From CAYXVF01 sp964468125 (GTDB lineage: Bacteria; Myxococcota; XYA12-FULL-58-9; CAYXVF01), in the NCBI GenBank assembly GCA_964468125.1, contig CAYXVF010000020.1:4492-68491 (forward strand): DNA of 64,000 bases. Reading direction: 5' to 3'. The notes beneath the pieces are model-generated. The model worked only from the letters and a program-made list of their open reading frames with translations, had not been told where the DNA came from and made no database searches. The first letter of the stretch is position 1, and each line of letters begins with the position of its first letter. The position numbers were made by a program, and so were the translations under genes. Positions 50,398 to 59,281 of this stretch are shown piece by piece.

Positions 50398-51705
50398 TCA
50401 GCTCGAGCCCTCGAGAAAGCGCAGCTCCCCGCGCATGAAGGTTGCGACGACCTTGCCGATGAAATCCCGGCCAATGAACGCCGAATTCTTGGACTTTCCG
50501 TGTAGGGTATCGCCACTCACCGTCCAACGACGATTGGGGTCGACGAGGCAGAGATCCGCGGGAGCGCCCTCCCCTAACACGGTGCCGAGCTCTCCCTGAA
50601 GCTTCAACACGCGCGCCGGCCCTGACGTCATCAGCTCGACCGCCCGCTGGTCGCTGATAGTCCCATCGTGAACGAAGGAGAGAACCGCGGCAAAAGCGGT
50701 CTCGAGACCAATCACGCCAAAGGGAGCCTCCGCGAAACCCTTGGCCTTCTCTTCCGCACTGTGGGGTGCGTGATCCGTAGCCACCGCGGCCGCGGTCCCG
50801 TCGACCAACGCGGCGACCAGCGCGCGCCGGTCTTCTTCCGATCGCAGCGGCGGGTTCATCTTCGTGTTCGGGTCCGCCCCCCGGCAGGCCTCGTAGGTCA
50901 GCAGGAGGTGATGGGGAGAGACCTCGCAGCTCACCGGAAGCCCTTTCTTCTGGGCCTTCCGAACGGCTTCAACGCTGCGGCCGGTGGTGGTGTGCAGCAC
51001 GTGGTAGCGAGCTCCGGTCTTCTCGGTCAACGCGATGTCACGCTCCACCATGACGCCCTCCGCCGCAGCCGGTTGGCCCTCGACCCCGATGGCCCGAGAG
51101 ACCTCGCACTCGGTCATCGGCGCGTGGTGAGTCATCGAGAGGTCCTCGGCGTGCTGCATGAACAGGAGGTCGTTGTCGGCGCAGGCACGAAGAGACGCTT
51201 CCATCACCTCGTCGCTCATCACCGGCAAACCATCGTCGGTGACCGCCACCGCGCCCGCGGCCTTCAGCGCCGCGTGATCCGTGAGCCCCTCGCCCGAGAG
51301 CTTGGGCGTTACCGCGGCCGCGACAAAGATCCGCGCCCCACCCACACGCTCGCTCTCCTCGCTCTCGAAGCGCACCTGCTCCGGCGTGTCGAGAGTCGGG
51401 TTCGTGTTCGGCATCACGACCACCGAGGTCACCCCTCCAGCGAAGGCCGCCCGGCTGCCGGTTTCGATCGTCTCCTTGTACTCGAAGCCCGGCTGACGAA
51501 AATGAACCTGGAGGTCGAGCAGTCCTGGCAAGGCCCAAAGCCCTTGCCCATCGAAGGTCCGCACCGGCTCCACGGCGCCATTGGCGAGACGAACGCCCGC
51601 ACCGTCCACGACCAGATCGACAACGTCATCGAAATCCGCTTGGGGATCGATGAGACGAACACCGCGGATGAGAAAGGGGCCGGGCTGTCGAAGGTGCTCT
51701 GCCAT
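50398..51705 (-). CDS. pyrC: Dihydroorotase, class I type
   Basis: Cyclises carbamoyl-aspartate to dihydroorotate, step three of pyrimidine synthesis. 435 residues from ATG 51705 (MAEHLRQPG), which has GGAG about eleven bases upstream; the frame stays open upstream without family similarity. The metal motif normally HxH reads LLDLQVHFRQPG, so the first His is Gln, a variant I recall in some class I-type proteins. The remaining active-site regions are present: TDDGLPVMSDEVM, MQHAEDLSMTHHAP, YHVLHTTTGRSVEAVRKAQ, KMNPPLRSEEDRRAL and VATDHAPHSAEEKAKGFAEA. Activity may depend on an ATCase partner, as for some inactive-type PyrC proteins. No pyrB is adjacent. Confidence 0.9.
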   Translation of the reverse strand: MAEHLRQPGPFLIRGVRLIDPQADFDDVVDLVVDGAGVRLANGAVEPVRTFDGQGLWALPGLLDLQVHFRQPGFEYKETIETGSRAAFAGGVTSVVVMPNTNPTLDTPEQVRFESEESERVGGARIFVAAAVTPKLSGEGLTDHAALKAAGAVAVTDDGLPVMSDEVMEASLRACADNDLLFMQHAEDLSMTHHAPMTECEVSRAIGVEGQPAAAEGVMVERDIALTEKTGARYHVLHTTTGRSVEAVRKAQKKGLPVSCEVSPHHLLLTYEACRGADPNTKMNPPLRSEEDRRALVAALVDGTAAAVATDHAPHSAEEKAKGFAEAPFGVIGLETAFAAVLSFVHDGTISDQRAVELMTSGPARVLKLQGELGTVLGEGAPADLCLVDPNRRWTVSGDTLHGKSKNSAFIGRDFIGKVVATFMRGELRFLEGSS

Positions 51706-51825
51706 GTCCTGTGACTCTCCTTTTTCGCGGACCATGCCCATGGCACGGGTCCGATGGCAATGGGTCGCAGGGACTCCCACCTCCGGACTTTCTTGAATAC
51801 ACGGGCGGTCGAGATTGTTAGTCTA

Positions 51826-53157
51826 ATGTTGATGTTTGTCCCCGTCGCATCGCTCCTTCTCTTCGCCGCGGAGCCCGCCGTGAAAGCGCCGGTGCAGGCG
51901 GCGGTCCCGGTGAGCGCAGTCGATGAGGCGGGCGCCGAGGCCCCGCCGAAGATCCTGGTGATGCGCTGGTCGATCGCGAGCGGCGCGGAAGTGCAAGGCT
52001 CGCAGCTCTTTGACGATCTTCTCACGTCGATGGTTGCCGACGCGCAGCCTGACTCCGAGGTAGTCGGCATGGCCGACGTGGAAGCGCTTCTGGACATCGA
52101 GCAGGCAAAAGACCTCATCGGCTGTGCTGACGTCACCTGCACGGCGGAGATCGGTCTCGCCCTCGACGCGGAGCTGCTCGTACAGGGCTCCCTTGGCAAG
52201 ATCGGCGATCGACTCTTTGTGGTGCTGAAGGTGATCGAGGCTCGGGATGCAACCGTCGCCGCCCGAGTGGACGGGTCCACCACACGGGAGGATGCGACCC
52301 CGCTGATGGAGAAGCTCGTGTACGAGGTGTTTGGCGTCGAGTCGGCGACGGTCTACACCCTGCCCGGAGCCTCCTACGAGCAATGGTTGTCGCGCATGCA
52401 GGATCTCGCCTATGCCCCGCTGCGCTGCGGCGAAACAGAGGCCTGTCTTCGAATCGCTCTTGGCCGCATCGAAGACATCGAGTTCCTGCTGAGCAAGGAT
52501 GACTGGCCGCCCGAGCTCGAGGAGCATCGCGAGGCGCTCGTCGCCCGGCTTGCGTCACTCCGGAGTCACGCGGCGCGACTGCGCGAGCTGCTGCACGGCA
52601 CGCAAACACAGACATCGCCGACTCTGAGCGCCTCCACTCCCGTGCGCAACCCGGTGGTCATCGTGATCCAGGAACCGGTGAGGCCAACGTCGAGTGCGGA
52701 GCGAGCCCCCATGAACCAGCCGTCGCCCGTGGTCCAGCCCGTTGCGCCGCCACGCCGCTACCGCACGCCCGTCCGTTTGCCGTCGGCGCGCCCGCGTCCC
52801 GCCTCGAGCCAAGGCGCATACACACCCGTCCCCGCTCCCGCGCCAGCTCCCAAGGCCCGCGCGACACGGGCCTCCGCCACGCCGAAGCGCAACTACCAGA
52901 CGGTGAAACGCTCGTCCTCGGCCCGGAGGAAAGCTGCTCAAGCGATTCAGAAGGTCACCACGCCTCGGGCCAAGACGCGCTCGAGAGTCCCCTTCGTCCG
53001 AAGCTCGATGCAGAGCACGTCGTCACCGAGCCGTGCGGTTCGCACGACCAAGGCGGCCGCCTCAAAGGTGACGCAGAAGCGAGCGCCAACGAAGAAGACG
53101 CCTGCTCGCCCCGTCCGTCGCACGACGACTAGCCGAACAAAGACGGTACCGCGCTAG
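51826..53157 (+). CDS. Exported TolB/CsgG-like protein with basic Pro/Arg/Lys tail
   Basis: 443 residues from ATG 51826 (ATG 51832 is also possible). A signal peptide (MLMFVPVASLLLFAAE) leads to an alpha/beta domain, about residues 40-190. It has a TolB-N-like layout used in myxobacteria: ILVMRWSIASGAEVQGSQLF, then CADVTCTAEIGLALDAELLV and GSLGKIGDRLFVVLKVIEAR. The Cys pair around residue 105 may be disulfide-bonded. A helical segment follows, then, from about residue 275, a long unstructured tail very rich in Pro, Arg, Lys, Ser and Thr (RAPTKKTPARPVRRTTTSRT), resembling histone H1-type tails. The tail could bind polyanions such as peptidoglycan-linked polymers, LPS or DNA. Convergent with mnmC; divergent from pyrC. 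Confidence 0.8.
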   Translation: MLMFVPVASLLLFAAEPAVKAPVQAAVPVSAVDEAGAEAPPKILVMRWSIASGAEVQGSQLFDDLLTSMVADAQPDSEVVGMADVEALLDIEQAKDLIGCADVTCTAEIGLALDAELLVQGSLGKIGDRLFVVLKVIEARDATVAARVDGSTTREDATPLMEKLVYEVFGVESATVYTLPGASYEQWLSRMQDLAYAPLRCGETEACLRIALGRIEDIEFLLSKDDWPPELEEHREALVARLASLRSHAARLRELLHGTQTQTSPTLSASTPVRNPVVIVIQEPVRPTSSAERAPMNQPSPVVQPVAPPRRYRTPVRLPSARPRPASSQGAYTPVPAPAPAPKARATRASATPKRNYQTVKRSSSARRKAAQAIQKVTTPRAKTRSRVPFVRSSMQSTSSPSRAVRTTKAAASKVTQKRAPTKKTPARPVRRTTTSRTKTVPR

Positions 53158-53217
53158 TGCGCCGCATCAGAAATCCCTGATCACACGGGTTCGTGAGCAA
53201 AGGTGCGCTCGCGACAC

Positions 53218-54963
53218 TCAGGGCCGTAAATAGCGTTCCGGCGACACCACCGCGCGCTGCGCCCGCTCCATCGGTGGAACGGTGCCGGCCAGCTCGCTCG
53301 CGAGCACCTCGGCCCCTAGAGGGGCCAGGGTGAACCCCCGGCTGCCGAGCGCGCTCAGGGTGAGCACCTCCCCGGCTCGGCCCATGAGCGGCATGTGATC
53401 CGGCACCAAGCTGCGAAAGGCGGCGCGCGCGTCCGCAGGCGCGATATCTTTGGCAAGCTCCGGCGCCCACCGCGCGACCCGCTCGATGTTGGCGAGGTCA
53501 TCGCTCCTGCGAGACGCGGTGTCCTCGAGTACCTCCACCCGCTCGTAGCTCGCCCCCAAGACGTGGCGCCCCCCGATGGCCGGAGAGACGTAGCCATGTG
53601 CGCTGAGTACGCATCGAAGACGGGACGCGTGCTCGCCGCCGGTGCAGACGGTGAGCTGACCTCGTGAAGCGCGCAAAGGGAGGGCAGGAAGCAAGCGTTT
53701 GGTCCATGCCCCGGATGCGACGACCACTGCGTCCACGTCCTCATCCTCCGCGCCAGCGTGGACACGGACCGTGGAACGGCCCGGTCCGCGATCGGAGTCG
53801 AAGGCAAGGACGTTTGCGTTGCGCAGCTCGGCTCCGCTGAGGAGCACGGGCAGAGCACGGTCTGGATGTACGAGTCCCCCCTCCGGCAACCACACACCCG
53901 AGTGAGACACCCGCACCCCCGACCGCTCCGCCGCCTCGGCCGCGCTCACCCTCGCGGAGGGTCCGTCTTTGAGTGGCCCCACCCGCATCCCCTTCTCGAG
54001 GCGGTCTCTGAGCTCGTCGTCAACCGCCAGCCGCAGCACCCCGACCGCCTCGAGGGCCTCACGATCGCGGTAGAGGCGAGACGCATACTCGAAGCTTCGA
54101 ACGTGCACGTGTGACGCCGGGTCGTCGAGCCGGTTGATGCGAGGCGAGAGCATCGCCAGGGGATTTCGCGAAGCGCCACGGCCCTGGTCGCCGTCAAACA
54201 CGACAACGTCGACCCCGCGACGTGTGAGCGATCGCGCGACGCTCGCCCCGGCGATCCCGCCCCCAACCACGGCGACTTTCCGCGCGAAGGAGCGACGCCG
54301 ACCAGGTCCACGGTAGCGTGCGACGATCCGGTGCCGTTTGTCGCCAAAGCCCGGGACTCGCTCCACCTCGAAACCGCGTGCTTCGAGTCCGCGGCGCACC
54401 TCACCGGCCGCCGTGTAGCTACTGAGTGTCGCGTCCGGTGCCGAAAGAGCGGCCACGCGATCCAGAACCGCGGGACTCCACATCGCGGGATTCTTCGCGG
54501 GCGCGAATCCGTCCAGATACCAGGCGTCCACCGCGCCATCGATCTCCGCAAGGCGCTCTTCGGCCTGGCCCACCCAGAGGGTGAGTACGAATCGCTCGCT
54601 CAGATCGAAGTGATGCACGCCCGCTCCAAGGGGCGCTTCCGGATAAACCTCGAGGAAGCGATTCAGCAGCGGGCCGAGTGCGTCAAAGCCTCCGAGAGCC
54701 CCGCGGATCTGCGCGGCGGACAGCGGCTGTTCCTCCACGGAGACGAACTGCACGAAACCCGGGTGCGCCTGCGCCGCCGCCCAAGTGGCGAGCATCGAGA
54801 GGCCGGTTCCGAATCCGAGCTCGCCGACGACGAAGACCGGATACGGCGACCAACGCGACTCGATTCGCGTCCCCTCGACAAATACCGTGTGCTTCTCCGC
54901 GAGTCCGTCCGGCAGGAAGTAGACGTCGTCGTAGCGATCGCTGCGGGGCGGCTCTTGCCTCAC
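53218..54963 (-). CDS. mnmC: Bifunctional tRNA mnm5s2U34 methyltransferase/FAD oxidoreductase
   Basis: Final steps of 5-methylaminomethyl-2-thiouridine synthesis at tRNA position 34. 581 residues from a GTG overlapping the prlC stop (GTGA); the frame is open further upstream but unlike the family. The N-terminal methyltransferase (MnmD, about 1-245) has GELGFGTGLSMLATWAAAQ (SAM) and AWYLDGFAPAKNPAMW, the family signature. The C-terminal oxidase has VAVVGGGIAGASVARSLTRR (FAD) and, near the end, MGRAGEVLTLSALGSRGFTL. E. coli MnmC is about 668 residues, so this is compact but complete in motifs. Depends on MnmE/MnmG acting first; those are not in the window. Confidence 0.94.
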   Translation of the reverse strand: MRQEPPRSDRYDDVYFLPDGLAEKHTVFVEGTRIESRWSPYPVFVVGELGFGTGLSMLATWAAAQAHPGFVQFVSVEEQPLSAAQIRGALGGFDALGPLLNRFLEVYPEAPLGAGVHHFDLSERFVLTLWVGQAEERLAEIDGAVDAWYLDGFAPAKNPAMWSPAVLDRVAALSAPDATLSSYTAAGEVRRGLEARGFEVERVPGFGDKRHRIVARYRGPGRRRSFARKVAVVGGGIAGASVARSLTRRGVDVVVFDGDQGRGASRNPLAMLSPRINRLDDPASHVHVRSFEYASRLYRDREALEAVGVLRLAVDDELRDRLEKGMRVGPLKDGPSARVSAAEAAERSGVRVSHSGVWLPEGGLVHPDRALPVLLSGAELRNANVLAFDSDRGPGRSTVRVHAGAEDEDVDAVVVASGAWTKRLLPALPLRASRGQLTVCTGGEHASRLRCVLSAHGYVSPAIGGRHVLGASYERVEVLEDTASRRSDDLANIERVARWAPELAKDIAPADARAAFRSLVPDHMPLMGRAGEVLTLSALGSRGFTLAPLGAEVLASELAGTVPPMERAQRAVVSPERYLRP

Positions 54964-57038
54964 GCCGCGAGCAACCCGTTGTGCCGAAGCAAGGCTTCTG
55001 TGCTCGGCTCCCGGCCGCGGAAAGCCCGGAAGACCTCCATCGCCGGCCGCGAGCCCCCGAGGGCCAGAACCGTCTCGCGAAACCGTTTGCCGGTCTCGTG
55101 ACGCTTGGCGTCGTCCTCCAGATTCGATTCCTCGAACGCTGCGAACGCATCCGCCGAGAGGACCTCCGCCCACTTGTAGGAGTAGTAACCTGCGGCGTAG
55201 CCTCCGGCGAAGATGTGGGTGAAGCTGTTGAGGAATCGGTCCTCAGGGATCGGCTCGATGACCGTCGTTGCCTTGCCAACCCGTCGATGCACATCGAACG
55301 GCGTCTCGCCCTGGCCGGGGACGTAGCGTGCGTGCAGCTCGAGGTCCGTCATCGCGAAATTCAGCTGGCGCAGCATGGCGTATCCCGCCTGAAAGGTCCG
55401 TGCGTTTTTGATCTTCTCGAACATGTCCACCGGCATCGTCTCGCCGGTCTCGACGTGTCGGGTCATGCCGAGGAGCACGTCCTTCAGGTAGACCCAGTTC
55501 TCCATGAACTGGCTCGGGAGCTCTACCGCGTCCCACTCGACGTTGTTGATTCCCGCCGCCTGGACCTCATCGACGCGCGTGAGCATGTGCTGTAGCGCGT
55601 GCCCGAACTCGTGGAATAGGGTTTCGACCTCGTTGAAGGTCATCGTGCTCGGTTTGCCATCGACTGGCGGCGTTCCGTTGCAGACCATGTGCGCCACTGG
55701 GTTTCGTACGCTCGCGCCTCGAGGTGCGAGCGCCCGGGAACGGCCCAAGACGTTGTTCATCCAGGCCCCTCCGCGCTTCTCGCTCGGGCGCGAAAACGCA
55801 TCAAAGTAGAAGCCGGCGATCACCTCTTTTCGTTCGTCCAAAACCTCGAAGAAGCGCACGTCGTCGTGCCAGACCGAGGGGCGCTCGTCGGCTTCGCGAA
55901 TCGTGACGCCGAAAAGGTCCTCGGCGAGACTGAAGAGTCCTTCGAGCACGCGCGCCATCGGAAAGTACTGACGCACCTCCTCTTCGCGGATGTCGAAACG
56001 CTCCTCTCGTAGCCGCTCGGACCAGAAGTGAAAATCCCAGGGACGAATGTCGTCTGCCTCGGGAGCGCCACGTATCGCAGCGAGCGCGCGGAGGTCCTCC
56101 ACATCGCGTTTTGCGGGCTCGACACTCGCGACCCGGAGCTCTTCGAGGAGCTCATCTACCGCCCCGACGGCCGGCGCCATCTTCGTGGCGAGGCTGAGCT
56201 CGGCGAAGGTTTCGTAGCCTAGGAGCTTGGCCTTCTCCGCCCGCAGGCTGAGAATGCGGTCGAGCAGCGGGGTGTTATCGATGTCTCCCGCCGACGCGCG
56301 GGTGGCATAGGCCCGGTAGAGCTCTTCCCGTCGCGCGCGGCGCGGGCTGTGTTTCATGAACCCGATGAAGCTCGGGAACGCGAGAGTCACCACCCAGGGG
56401 CCCTTCTCGACACTGGCATCGGCGCGCCCGTGCTCTCTTGCTGCCGCCACCAAGAGTCCGACGACCGACGCGGGCAAACCGTCCACATCCGCCGGGTCCG
56501 TCAGAGTCAGGGTGTAGGCCTTCGTCGCGTCGAGCACGTGGTTGCTGAAATCGGTCTGAAGTTTCGAGAGCTCGAGCGCGATCGCGTTGAAGCGTTCCTT
56601 GTCGGCTCCCTCCAGGGCAACTCCCGACAGCTCCGCGTCGTGAATCGACAGCTCGACGATCCGCCGCTGCGTCGGATTGAGCTGTTGCCACTCCTCCCCT
56701 TCTCGAATCGATTTCAAACCCTCGTAGATCGGCTTGCTCTGTCCAAAGCGCATGCTCAAGCGCACCACGTCCGGCTGCATCTTCTCGTAGGCCTCTCGAA
56801 GCGCTGGCGAGTTCTTCACCGCCATCAGGTGTCCAACCGTGCCCCAGGGAAGCGTCAGGCGCTCCGCTGCACGATCGATGCGCTCCACCAAGGCCGCGTA
56901 GGTCGCCTCGGTCCCGGCCTCGACCGCATCGAGCTCGGCGGATGCTTCCGCCAGCCGGGTGCGAATCGCTTCTTCGACATGCTGGGGCTCGATTTCTCCA
57001 AAGAGGGGAAGTGGGGCGTCACTGAGAAGTGGGTTCAT
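54960..57038 (-). CDS. prlC: Oligopeptidase A, M3 family
   Basis: 692 residues, the normal size of oligopeptidase A, a cytoplasmic zinc peptidase that degrades signal peptides and other short peptides. Zinc motif TLFHEFGHALQHMLTRVDEV gives HEFGH, with the third ligand Glu in ELPSQFMENWVYLKDVLL. The substrate-binding Gly/Tyr loop is seen in TPPVDGKPSTMTFNEVETLF, and the C-terminal part contains SFTHIFAGGYAAGYYSYKWA, with the Tyr/His pair that stabilises the transition state. Its stop overlaps the mnmC start, so they are cotranscribed. It is divergent from the ketoacyl-CoA synthase gene with about 250 bases between, which hold a terminator-like hairpin. Confidence 0.95.
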   Translation of the reverse strand: MNPLLSDAPLPLFGEIEPQHVEEAIRTRLAEASAELDAVEAGTEATYAALVERIDRAAERLTLPWGTVGHLMAVKNSPALREAYEKMQPDVVRLSMRFGQSKPIYEGLKSIREGEEWQQLNPTQRRIVELSIHDAELSGVALEGADKERFNAIALELSKLQTDFSNHVLDATKAYTLTLTDPADVDGLPASVVGLLVAAAREHGRADASVEKGPWVVTLAFPSFIGFMKHSPRRARREELYRAYATRASAGDIDNTPLLDRILSLRAEKAKLLGYETFAELSLATKMAPAVGAVDELLEELRVASVEPAKRDVEDLRALAAIRGAPEADDIRPWDFHFWSERLREERFDIREEEVRQYFPMARVLEGLFSLAEDLFGVTIREADERPSVWHDDVRFFEVLDERKEVIAGFYFDAFSRPSEKRGGAWMNNVLGRSRALAPRGASVRNPVAHMVCNGTPPVDGKPSTMTFNEVETLFHEFGHALQHMLTRVDEVQAAGINNVEWDAVELPSQFMENWVYLKDVLLGMTRHVETGETMPVDMFEKIKNARTFQAGYAMLRQLNFAMTDLELHARYVPGQGETPFDVHRRVGKATTVIEPIPEDRFLNSFTHIFAGGYAAGYYSYKWAEVLSADAFAAFEESNLEDDAKRHETGKRFRETVLALGGSRPAMEVFRAFRGREPSTEALLRHNGLLAA

Positions 57039-57147
57039 CGGATCCTCGCGATTAAAGAACGTTCATCAGACCTGTAACGGGACCTGCCTTAGAATCGTCA
57101 AAGTAGTGCCTCGAACGACGAGCGACAAAGGTGGAATAAAACGAGGC

Positions 57148-57185
57148 GTGTCGGCCCGAGGCGATCGCTGTCATCGAGCCGACAC
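57148..57185 (+). terminator. Terminator-like hairpin in the leader of the elongase gene
   Basis: An 8-bp perfect inverted repeat (gtgtcggc at 57148-57155, gccgacac at 57178-57185) has an internal self-complementary gcgatcgc and is followed at once by ttgttttt. It lies on the plus strand about 105 bases before the ATG of the ketoacyl-CoA synthase fusion. The nearest upstream gene is divergent, so no obvious upstream plus-strand gene needs terminating. It may be a leader attenuator or end of a short RNA. Confidence 0.5.
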
Positions 57186-57291
57186 TTGTTTTTCATCATA
57201 CGGACGTGTAACCCCCCTTTCTTCGCAGAGAATTCGCGAACAACTGGGCCTGGAAGTCGCACTATCCATTCGTACTGCAGGGAGTTTGAGG

Positions 57292-59199
57292 ATGCTGGCC
57301 TGGCTTCGGAATACGTGGAAGACGCAACCCGCCATTACGGGGATCTACTGCTCGGATATCGGCGTGAAACGCACCAGCGAGCAGATGTTCGAGATCAACA
57401 AGGCGGGGTTCTTCGACGCCCTCGACGATGAGACCAAGGAGCTGTACGAAAAACTGCTCCTGAAGCATCCGGACCGCACGCGTAAACTAGTTCGACCCTA
57501 CGAAGACATCGTTGCGACCGGGAAAGACGGCGCGAAGCGACAGGCGGAGTTTGAGCGCGTAGCGCTCGAGCTCTTGGAAGATGCGGCGCGCGGCGTCATG
57601 GCGCGTTGCAGTCTCGAGCCTGAAGACATCGACATCGTCATCTGCAATTACATGGCCGGCCAGACTCTGCCTTCCCTCACCGCGCACATCTCGGGCAAGC
57701 TCGGTCTGCGCGACGATGTCTACACGGTGAACATGGGCGACATGGGCTGCTCCGCTGCGGTTGCTTCACTGGACGTCGCGACCCGCGTGTTGAGGAGCTT
57801 CAAAGGTCCGAAGCGCGCGCTCGTCATCTCCACCGAACCGGTGAGCAATCTCTTCCGACCGGCGGACAACGCCGCGGGCGCCGTCGGCAATGCGCTCTTT
57901 GGTGAAGGCAGCGCGGCGATCATACTGTCCACCTACCGCGAGCCAGCACTCTACACGATCCGCGCACAGCAGCGTGTACACCGAACCGACCCGGATAGCC
58001 TCGACGCGATCAAGACCGTCTGGGCGCACGGCGGTCCGATGATCCAACTCTCGAAAGACATCCCCGCCGTCGCAGGCAAAGCGATCGAAGCGAACCTCAA
58101 GCGCTTGGTACCCATGCTGCTCTCTCCTTGGGAAAAGCTGAAGTACCTCGTCACCCGGAAGATCCCGAAGTGGCAGCGCAAGATCAGCCGTTGGGCCCTG
58201 CACCCGGGCGGCATGGCCGTCCTGCGCGGCCTGCAGAAGCAGCTTCGCCTCGCCGAGGCGGACCTCGGACCGAGCTATCGGGTCTTTCAAGAGCGCTCGA
58301 ACATGAGCTCGCCATCGGTGGTCTACGCCCTCGACCACATCGAGAGACAGCGTCCGAAGGCCGGTGAAAAGGTGCTGATGATGAGCTTCGGCTCGGGCTT
58401 CAAGGTCAACTCGATGGTGCTGCAGAAGTCGAAGAAGTACATCTACGACAAGGCCGAGAAGTTCGCGGTCGTCGCTGGTGGAACGAGCGGGATCGGTCTC
58501 GACGCAGCGAAGCAGCTCGCCGAGCAAGGCTACCACCTCTTCATCGGCTCGCGACGCGTGGCGCACAACGGGAGCTTCGAGCGAATCAAAGGCGCCACTT
58601 ATCTGCCCCTCGACATTACCGATCCGGAGTCCGTGGACAGCTTCGTGAATGAAGTGTGGAAGCGCAGCTTCGGAATCGATGCGCTGATTGTGAGCTCGGG
58701 CGTGGCGCCAAAACCTAAGCTGCAAGGCCAACAAAACCCACACGATATCGTTAATGCGGTGCAGACCAATCTCACGGGCGCGATGATGCTGGTCAACGCG
58801 TTCATTCCGAAGATGCGGGTGAAGGGCAAGGTCGTGCTCCTGAACTCGATCCTCGGCCAGATTCCACTGATGGGCAACGCCGCCTACTGCGCTACGAAGG
58901 CGGGGCTTCATCACTTTGCCGAATCCGTCGGCGTGGAGCTCAAGCGCGCAGGACGAGGCGTACAGGTTCACTCGCTCTATCCGGCCTACGTGAAGACTCC
59001 CATGCTCGAGGGCGTGCAGAACGGTGGGCGAACCTTCTTGAAGCCCGTAGAGCCCGAGGTGGTCACTCGGCAGATCGCGCGCATTCTCGCAGGTCGAGCA
59101 CGGGAGGCCGACGGCTTCATTCTGAAGCGCGACAAGCTCATTGCAGGCTTCTATCACTATCTGCCCGGACCCTTTAAGAATCTGCTCTCCGCCATGTAG
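57292..59199 (+). CDS. 3-ketoacyl-CoA synthase (FAE1/plant type) fused to SDR ketoreductase
   Basis: 635 residues from ATG 57292, after GGGAG. Residues 1-380 form a thiolase-fold condensing enzyme of the FAE1/type III-PKS branch. Cys153 is in MGDMGCSAAVASLDVA, His304 in ALHPGGMAVL and Asn337 in RSNMSSPSVVYALDHI, the Cys-His-Asn triad. MIQLSKDIPAVAGKAIEANL and SFGSGFKVNSMVL are the matching family stretches of plant KCS. Residues 390-635 are a short-chain dehydrogenase: GGTSGIG (396-402), Ser519, Tyr532 and Lys536 (YxxxK). So condensation and the first reduction of acyl-CoA elongation, or of a 3-hydroxy lipid, lie in one protein. Plants use separate KCS and KCR. The rest of an elongation cycle is not adjacent. 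Confidence 0.88.
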   Translation: MLAWLRNTWKTQPAITGIYCSDIGVKRTSEQMFEINKAGFFDALDDETKELYEKLLLKHPDRTRKLVRPYEDIVATGKDGAKRQAEFERVALELLEDAARGVMARCSLEPEDIDIVICNYMAGQTLPSLTAHISGKLGLRDDVYTVNMGDMGCSAAVASLDVATRVLRSFKGPKRALVISTEPVSNLFRPADNAAGAVGNALFGEGSAAIILSTYREPALYTIRAQQRVHRTDPDSLDAIKTVWAHGGPMIQLSKDIPAVAGKAIEANLKRLVPMLLSPWEKLKYLVTRKIPKWQRKISRWALHPGGMAVLRGLQKQLRLAEADLGPSYRVFQERSNMSSPSVVYALDHIERQRPKAGEKVLMMSFGSGFKVNSMVLQKSKKYIYDKAEKFAVVAGGTSGIGLDAAKQLAEQGYHLFIGSRRVAHNGSFERIKGATYLPLDITDPESVDSFVNEVWKRSFGIDALIVSSGVAPKPKLQGQQNPHDIVNAVQTNLTGAMMLVNAFIPKMRVKGKVVLLNSILGQIPLMGNAAYCATKAGLHHFAESVGVELKRAGRGVQVHSLYPAYVKTPMLEGVQNGGRTFLKPVEPEVVTRQIARILAGRAREADGFILKRDKLIAGFYHYLPGPFKNLLSAM

Positions 59200-59281
59200 A
59201 GCGTACCGCTCCACTGAGGGGCGGTGGGGCTCCCTTGCAACGCGCGTTTTCAGCACGCTCCAACGTGTCCATACTCTGTCA

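Noticed and set aside
47783..51705. Tyrosine ammonia lyase or p-coumarate ligase near the HTH-PYP gene
   Set aside because: Neighbours are a flavin reductase, DUF368, a coiled-coil protein and pyrC; chromophore genes, if any, are outside the window.
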